A stretch of DNA of 64,000 bases. Source: Struthio camelus. Taxonomy: Eukaryota > Chordata > Aves > Struthioniformes > Struthionidae. The translations under genes and the position numbers were made by a program. The notes beneath the pieces were generated by a model. It was not told where the DNA came from and made no database searches. It saw nothing but the letters and a program-made list of their open reading frames with translations. How positions within the stretch are numbered: position 1 is the first letter of the stretch; each line of letters opens with the position of its first letter. The stretch is taken from assembly GCF_040807025.1 (NCBI RefSeq), contig NC_090953.1, positions 21,746,997 to 21,810,996 on the forward strand. The letters are read 5' to 3'. This document shows positions 56,801 to 64,000 of this stretch, piece by piece.

Positions 56801-59670
56801 GTAATAAAGCACTAATATTAACTTGCTGATGGACTGTCAGCTATAAATGGTTTCAATAGGTACAGGAGTTGGATGAAAAAGGCAAAAGTCTTTGGAGAAT
56901 GAATTTCTTTAAAGGGAGCTAGGTGTTTTCACAGGAGAAAGTCACAGATCTCAAAGCAAGAAGAGGGAACGGTAAGGTGCCCCTCTGGATCTGCAGCCAA
57001 CTGCAGGGGCTCTGGCTGCTCCAGCCACCTCTCCAGGCAGAGACCAGCCCCCAAGCCCGTTTCCTCGGGTGAAACGGTCCTCGACTGCAGCTGTCCTTCT
57101 GCCCCAAATGCTCCAGAGTTCCCGTTTGATACGGAGCATGTCAGTGCCCCCGCTGTGAGCGGTATCTATCTAGCATCTAACAAACCAATTTAACAAAATC
57201 CTACTTTGCTCTTCCCCAGAGGCATCTATCTGCTTGAGGGGTGCCCGCTTTCTGCGGGGCTGCCAGTCACTGAGCTGTTCAAGGCAGGGCATTAGATTAG
57301 TTTGTGCCAGTATGCAAGTTTGCATGCGATGGCTCTGGGGTTTCCTGTTGCATTGTGAGAGGTAGGTGTGTTTAATGAACTGCAAGTATATGTTTCCTTA
57401 CCTGGGAGTTTACTCTCTTGCATAGATAACTAATATCACAAGCACAGCTTTCCTGAGCAAACTTCCCAACTCTTTTAGATTATTTAGCAAGTTCTCAGAA
57501 ACAGACTTAGTGAAGCTGATGCCCTCTTTTGATAAACTCATTTCCTGTCCCACATCCTCTCCTCCTTCTACATGAGGATGCAGAGAAATAGCTGATTAAT
57601 ACTGATGGGTGTGTGCAGCTTCTCTGTGGGAGTTTCCTGACACAAATCCACCTGCCCCAGCACTGAGCAGCTTTGAGTGGGAAACGTTGTGATGTTGTGA
57701 CCTTAGCAAGAACAGGAGGCATTGCTGGAGACCAAGTTCTTATTCACTTGATGTGGGGACAGATCCGATTCCTAGGCTATGAAGTTAGTGCACTAATGCA
57801 TTGGCTCTGCTCTGTCCTTTTTGATTACTTCTTTTGAAACTCGGTGGCTATTTAATAGGAGTTCTCAATATCTCCTTTTCATTTCTTCCCTCTATATCCC
57901 TCAAATTGTTTTCCCTGGGGATGCAAAGTTGACAGCACTAATTCACCATTAGCTACCAATTATATTTGTGGATTTCAACATCATACACAGAACTAATGCA
58001 GAATGACTTAATTCTCAGCTTGATAAAGCTGACCTGCTGTGCTTCCTGTTCTGCCTGTACAAAAGCACTTAAAAGTAACAGAGAAGATGCTAACTAGCTC
58101 ATTTTCATTCCCCCCCCCCCCTTTTAAATGCTTTGCTTTATGAAGTGGAACTTGATTTTTTTGCCTCCCAGCTCTGGTGCAAACCAAAGTCATTGCCCAT
58201 CCAGTGACTGCTTGATCCACTCAAAACAGGCATGTTTTTCTGAGGCTGCTTCACAGCTGGTGCTTTTAGCTGTGAGGGTAGGATGGCGGTGACCCAGAAA
58301 GACCTCATTAAAGTTTGTGCATGTGGACCTCACCCGAACTGTACACTGTTCCCCCTTGTACGTGATGGCAAGCAGTGAAGCTTGCTGGGATGAAGAAAGC
58401 CAAGATGTAGTAGTCGGCGTAAATAAGGACAGGGTTAAATTATTGCTCTGATGTGACACTGGCTGCAGTTTATTGTCATGGCTAAGTCACAGTCATCTTA
58501 TATCAGCTCACCTCGGGGCTGCCACGTGCTTGGCAGTGAATTAAGCTGCAAGGGATAAAATGGTGGTGAGCCTCTGCCCTGTTCCCCCTGATGGCAGGGC
58601 CCCACATCAGCAGTGGCAGGGCTCTCATCCTCAGCTGCGAGTATGGGAGTGAGCTGAAATCGGATGTGGTTTACTGTAACAGGCCAGGCTGAGGGAAGCA
58701 GTGGTTCAGGAGCGGGCCGCCGTCCCCAGTGGCAGGGGCTGAGCAGCAGCGGGGCCACGAGCTGCATCGGGAGCTGCAGCTCAGTCTTCTGCCAGCGGCA
58801 AGTCAGAGCGCAGCCGGGGAGCGTCAGGAGGGAAAATATTTCTTATAAAGACTTCCACTGCTGTTCCTAACTGAGAATGAAAACCCGTTCTTCTCCTCTC
58901 CTACAGAAGAGTTGAGGGTTTTTGGCTAGCTGTAGCCAAGCATATGTAGTTCACATAACTTACTGTAAAATTGTTACATGAGCACTCAGCCTGGTATTGG
59001 GAACTCCGCTTTATAGAGCGGTTCCACACGGGGTTAAAGCAGTGTTGCTGTTCAATGACACTAACTTTGCCCATAAATATCGAAGAGCTGTTTTATTTAT
59101 TTTATTTGTAGTACAGTGACTCTTAATTTTTCCATTTTCTAATATATGAAAACAGAAAATCATCATGCCAGAAAATAGCAGACCCCCCTCATTTTTTACA
59201 TATGTGATAAGAAGTGGTGAGAAATGGAGTAATGTTGCTTTCTGCATTATTGGTCAGAGTATTGGTCACTTGCCTAGTAGCTTTTCATGCAACTGGCTGT
59301 ATATTAGTCTATGATTTGATTGCAGTTCCCTTGTGTATACTTTATAGAAACACTGCAAACCTGTAGGACTGAACATGAAACAATTTCAGGAAACTGAGCT
59401 GTTCCCTAATCCTGATAACTTTTTCTTTTCACAAATTTTAGCTCTTAGTATTTTCTTTCTTTATGCCCCATCTATGTGAAGGAGTCGTATAAATAGAAGA
59501 GAAAACAAATGGCAATGAGAAAACCAAAACCGACTCGGGACAGAGTGATGCGTAAGATACAAACAGCGGTAACTTTTAGTAAAGAGTTAAATACAAAGCT
59601 GTCTTTGTGAGGAAAGACTGCTCTTAATGTCTCCCTCCCTGTAACTTAGAATGCTCTTATATTTATGGAT
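50830..59670. other. intergenic DNA, no gene recognised
   Basis: Mixed-GC sequence. The longest frame is a 228-codon open frame at 54355-55041 (+), overlapped by a 185-codon frame on the other strand (54107-54664). Neither resembles a known protein. GC-richer patches lie near 55.2-55.4, 57.0-57.1 and 58.5-58.8 kb. No gene is supported. Confidence 0.6.
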
Positions 59671-59674
59671 TAAA

Positions 59675-59937
59675 CTAAACACTGACTAGCATGAGGAAAA
59701 TCGTGTGGTGAGGAATACCCTTCGGGGACTGCTTGAATGAGGCCTCAGGCGGGGAGTCGGGCGCCCGTTGTAGGCAGACCCTGGCCTGCTGGGTGATCCT
59801 GGGCATGCTGCCCCGACCCCGTCGGCCTTTGTTTCCCCTCTCGCCTTGGGTGGGCTCGTCTGTTTGGGACGCGAGTGCCTCGTAGGACAGATTCTCTTCG
59901 ATGAAGTGCTTGTGCAATGCAGTCATGATCTCTGCTA
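59675..59937 (-). other. coding-like GC-rich segment, unrecognised (possible exon)
   Basis: On the minus strand a TTATTTCAG acceptor-like site precedes 59937, and an ATG at 59926-59924 opens an 83-codon frame to 59675. It begins MTALHKHFIEENLSYEAL and is rich in charged residues, Gly and Arg in its middle. The third codon positions of the first 60 codons lean to G/C, and CpGs are dense at 59740-59880, unlike the neighbouring AT-rich DNA. I do not recognise the peptide. It could be an exon of an unidentified gene, an old pseudogene, or a small CpG-rich non-coding element. Confidence 0.25.
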
Positions 59938-62900
59938 CTGAAATAATCTTTCATTAAATCTGCCCGGGTGAGGGGCCTCTCTGATCCTCCTCCTCATTTA
60001 GGAGCTGTTTAAGATAAGCAGAGGGCCCCCTCCCCCCAAACTGTCAATGATTTTCTTATTTGGAGCTGATTTTTCAATGTAATCAGAGAAATACTTTAAT
60101 TTGCTTTACACTGCTGTCTCCTCCTTGTGGCACATCAACGTTGCTGGAGTAATTGATACGCAACGAGTACCTCGGGCAGGAGCCCTGGACCTTCCCTGAG
60201 CCTCCAGCACGAGGATATCTGCATCGAATAGCCCCTGTGCTTTGCAGCAGCTGCCAGGCTGAGCCTATGAAGTGCTCGGTTCCCCCACGCTGACTCTGAG
60301 ACAGGCTGTAGCTGCATGGCGTTTTTCTGAGGATTTTCGTTACTATTACCCAAGCAAATCCTAAAGGAGTAGTGAAAAGGATAACGTGATCAGCCGTGGC
60401 AGGAAGAGGAACGTTGCTGTGCGGGGTTTGGGTCTGGGCTGTCAAAGGGGAAGAGGACTTTCTAATGAACACTGAGTGGTGCGCTCTCCCTGCTTAAAAC
60501 TAGGTCAGCCCTCATTAGGCAGCATTTTCCTGTGTCCCAGTAATGGATAAATTGCAGCATGCAATACTTCTCTGAGTGTAACTGGGCTTGTGCTGGTTCT
60601 GTGGATGGGAGGGTGCAGATTGGACCGTTTGCTTGTCCTAGCGCTAATGCGTGCCCAGCGCCTATGCAAAATGCTGAATGTCAGCTCTTTTGGCAAGTTT
60701 ATCACTTGCTTTCCAGCTTACTGTCTCAAGCACTGCAATCCTGATTAGGCTCTGCAATGAGCATGTGTAAATTATGCTACGAGTTTCTAATGGCGTCTTC
60801 ATGCTTGTGCCCTTGGCGGCTAATCAACATGCAGAAATGCTCTAATGTTTAAATAGCTCCAGCAAACTTCACCAGAATAACTCAGAGCAAACTGCAGCAT
60901 TAAAGCTTCATCTCACTGAAGCTGCAGGATTTCAAATGCCCGTTTAGCTTTGACGTGAACCCTTTAGATCTGAAGCTGCACCTGCTCCTAAGATGCAGAC
61001 TTTCTGTCCCACACTGGTTTTGTCAATGTAGGCTCCTCAAGAGTGAACCTTGGAGTGATCCTGGGGAGTAAAATGTCAGTAAGGCTGGGATCCTTGCGCT
61101 TTTGAGCCACCAGGAACAGAGCTAGTATTTAATATTTCTCTCCCCATGTGTGTGTTTCTTTAAGCAGAGAAATCTCCGCTTGCAAAACTGCCACTGTCTG
61201 CACGGGTCTCAATTTGTGCCTTACTGACTGTGAACATTGCAGCCATGACTAGAATTAGGATCTTCCCCACCAGGATATTCCTAAGCTGGTCTGTTTTTAG
61301 GATGGGTTTGCTTTCAGCAAATCTGTAGCCTCTCTAAGTTTGCCAAGTATAAAATGGGGCAGACTGTACTACATGCAAGTGCTTTGAGGCGCTAGTGCTT
61401 CTCCTGCATTTTAAAATTATCTGATTAAAAAGAGCTGTGGGGGAAAAGTTTCCATTTTTATCAGTTCAAATGCTCTGGGCCAGTTTTGTCTTAAAGTGAT
61501 AGCAGATTGATATATAGGAACTTGCTGGTTGCCCTCTTCAGTTTTCTATTCATTTTTAATTGCACATTTAAAAGTAGAATGTGCATCTGTGAAGGCATTT
61601 AATTACTCTGTCTCCTTCAATGTGAAGATTAGCCTTGCTGGTAGAGCTTTAACAAGTAAGCTAGTGCTGGGCAAGGTGGTGGGAGCGTGGCGTGGAAGAG
61701 GGGGGTGCGGGGCATCTGCCTTCTGCATGATCTGGTTCCCTGCAGCCTGCCAAGGGCGGTGTGCTGCCCTGGGATGCATAATGAAATACCTTCCTCTCTC
61801 TGCTTATTTAGACAAAATGGTTATTTAAAGCCATTGTGCTTACCAAGCAGATCAATGCGCTGGGAATTAATTTACTGTCAGTCTTGGCTCTGCCCTGTCT
61901 ATTATGCAACATCGTGGTGTGTTCTCTTGTTTGTGTATTCTTCTCATAATGAATACAGACGTTCCTTTTGTAGGATCTTCATACCAGAGTGAGCGTACTC
62001 TTCTGCCCCTGCACCTGATAACCCTTTTCCTTCTCTTCTGCTTGTTTGCAACACAGACCCAGATAAGATTCCCGTGATGAGCATGTGAATCTGGTGCGAG
62101 CGTAACTCTGAATTTGTGCCTGCGCTGTCATGGTAAGGAGTGGGCGTTGCTTCTCTTTAGTTGTTTGCACTAAACTGGATTTAACTTCTCTGCTCCTGGT
62201 TCCTGCCACGGCCACCAGAGGTGCTGGGGAGGCAGTGGTGTTCTGGCCCGAGCGTGGAGGTGAGCAGAAGGGGGGGCCGCAGGAGGCATCATGCGGCGGG
62301 TCAGATGTCTCCTGAGATGCTGCAGCCTGTTAGTCCTGCCCCGGGAGGCTCCCAGCAAGGACCTGTGGCTGTGGTGCTCTGAGAAGATTTAGGAAAAATG
62401 GTCCTCTTTGTCTTCCAGGACACTTATAAACACAGTGATACACTAGTTAAAAAAAAAAAAAAAAAAAAAAAGCCTGTGTTTTCAGTCTTTCCTCACAGGA
62501 TTTTGGAACACTTTGCAGACATGCTTTCAGTGAGCTGTGAATCCACTTGATGAGGCAGATCATGATAATTAGCTGCTTTTTTTTAAGTTAATAGCAAAAA
62601 TGAAGCATAGATTAAGCCCCAGGAGCCTTTGCATCTCAGCTCCTGGCCTTTTTGATCACATTTCTTCATTTATTGAAGAGAGGATCCCTTTTAAAAAACA
62701 CATTCACACTTGCAAATTCACATATGTCATTAATATCAAAATACTAATTAAAAGAACCTCCATTTTGGTAAAATACTTTTTCAGAAACCAAATATATAGG
62801 CTTACTAAAGCTTTTAGTTCCAAAACAGACCTCAGGTCTACATCAGCTTCTCGTAGACCTGCACTCAAAAGACTAATTGAGTAGTAAATATATCTAGATT

Positions 62901-64000
62901 GGTTACTAACACTAATAAAATTTGCCCGCGGTTAACAATCTCTTTCAATGTATAGTCATTCAGTAAGTCATGCAGTAAGTTTGACAGTGTGAGTTAGTGT
63001 CATGATTCCTGTTAACTTTGCTGCTGGGGTGAGGGTTGAGCAGTAAACGCTGAAAGCACTAGCCATGAATTATTGCTTCCTCATTCATTCCTTGCAGTGT
63101 CATATAACACTAAATAGATTACTAATGTTGCAAAAGCATGATGTCTTAAAATGGCTGCTGGAAAATGGTGAGTAATTCATTAGATAGAAGAAGGCAGAAG
63201 CAGAAAGGAGTCTCCTTTTGATAGCCCAAGACTGAAAATATGAGCGCCTGTGAAGGAATAATCCTCACCACACTACTTAGCATTGCAGCAGCGCTTAGGT
63301 GCCCAGCCAAGAGCAGGGCCCTACGGCTTTGACCCTGCAACCAGCAGGGTTTGGCGCTTAAAGGTTTGGCTTGTGATGCTGTCGCCGTGCACAGCCCTTG
63401 CACAGTGAAGGGAGAAGTGCAAAAGCGTAGGCAGGTCCCTGTTGATGAAGCTGCTGTTATTAGTTATCGCATTTGATTTGTCAAGTGCCGGCAGAGTTCG
63501 TGATGCCATGCCAGAGAAGAGGACGCTTCCTTCCTCTTGAGTTAAAATCGAAATGCCACCTCTACAGGAGCTGTAAGCCTTTCGCTGCTCAGCTCATGCT
63601 TTCAGTTGTTCTGAAGTCATACTTGCTGCAAACATAAGAGTCTGATCCTGTTAGTGCATTGGAAGACTCTGAGGAAAAGTTAATTTATGGGCATGATATT
63701 AACTCTTGTTTTAATTCTGGGCAGATCTGATAATGTTAGGGTGTATTTGTCATGTGATACTGGATTTAAGAAACAAGACGGCTGAGACATGGTGCGTGGA
63801 GTGTGGAAGTAACTGAAAGAGAAGGACTTGGGAAGGACAGGGCACGCGCAGGGAGGAGGCCCTCTCGCAGGCCAGAGGGAGCTGTAATAACGAATATGAC
63901 TTACGGGCAGGATCAGGAAATAAAGCAGAATATAGAAAGCTCCAGTTGTTAATGGAGACAGCTGAGCATATAGGCTTCTTGCTGCCTTTGGGGGGGGGGG
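59938..64000. other. intergenic DNA at right edge, no gene recognised
   Basis: Contains open frames without known relatives (for example 60083-60472 on the minus strand), a 23-nt poly-A at 62449-62471 and a terminal G-run at 63991-64000. An AT-rich stretch at 60.6-61.0 kb with several homeodomain-like TAAT/ATTA and ATGCAAAT-like words has the look of conserved regulatory DNA. That is impression only. Confidence 0.5.
62449..62471 (+). repeat. poly-A tract
   Basis: About 23 consecutive A. No LINE or processed-pseudogene body is recognisable upstream of it. Confidence 0.85.

Noticed and set aside
1-64000. Prokaryote-type systems, CRISPR arrays, tRNA or rRNA genes, endogenous retroviruses
   Set aside because: I saw no spaced palindromic repeat array, cloverleaf with A/B boxes, rRNA-like block, paired LTRs or gag/pol signature. 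The sequence is ordinary bird chromosomal DNA.

Overview
The window is vertebrate nuclear DNA, almost certainly avian. Its genes are split into GT-AG exons, the proteins read as bird/tetrapod neuronal nicotinic acetylcholine receptor (nAChR) subunits, and the only clear transposons are two decayed CR1 LINEs, the dominant repeat class of bird genomes. The species cannot be named from the sequence.

Layout. Positions 66-227 (+) hold the last coding exon of CHRNA5 (alpha5). Its other exons lie left of the window. A 3.8-kb tail-to-tail spacer with a CA microsatellite follows. CHRNA3 (alpha3) is complete on the minus strand in six coding exons (start codon 10709-10711, stop 4046-4048; 496 aa). CHRNB4 (beta4) is complete on the same strand, also in six exons (start 30053-30055, stop 16769-16771; 489 aa). 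The two genes share the same exon plan: a 55-bp coding part of exon 1, a 140/146-bp exon 2, 45-bp exon 3, 110-bp exon 4, a roughly 1-kb exon 5, and a last exon encoding M4. All splice phases match, and I found no frameshift or premature stop.

Positions 30056-64000 contain no gene I can recognise. The stretch holds an internally deleted CR1 on the minus strand (about 32365-33300), a CR1 reverse-transcriptase 3' end on the plus strand (about 49788-50829), a few small tandem repeats, homopolymer runs and GC-richer patches.

How the genes work together (established knowledge). Alpha3, beta4 and alpha5 co-assemble into the pentameric cation channel of autonomic ganglia and the habenula-interpeduncular pathway. 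The conserved CHRNB4-CHRNA3-CHRNA5 cluster is thought to help coordinate their expression. In this window alpha3 keeps every canonical agonist-site residue I checked, and beta4 keeps the complementary-face tryptophan.

Main points for a second look: an apparent extra cysteine four residues before the Cys-loop of beta4; a GC/CpG-rich island over CHRNA3 exons 2-3 rather than over its start codon; a cluster of CAGCTG E-boxes and a possible overlapping uORF just upstream of the CHRNA3 start; a short ATGCAT-containing repeat array upstream of CHRNA3 exon 6; and an unexplained coding-like GC-rich segment at 59.7-59.94 kb. I found no sign of a wholly new system.
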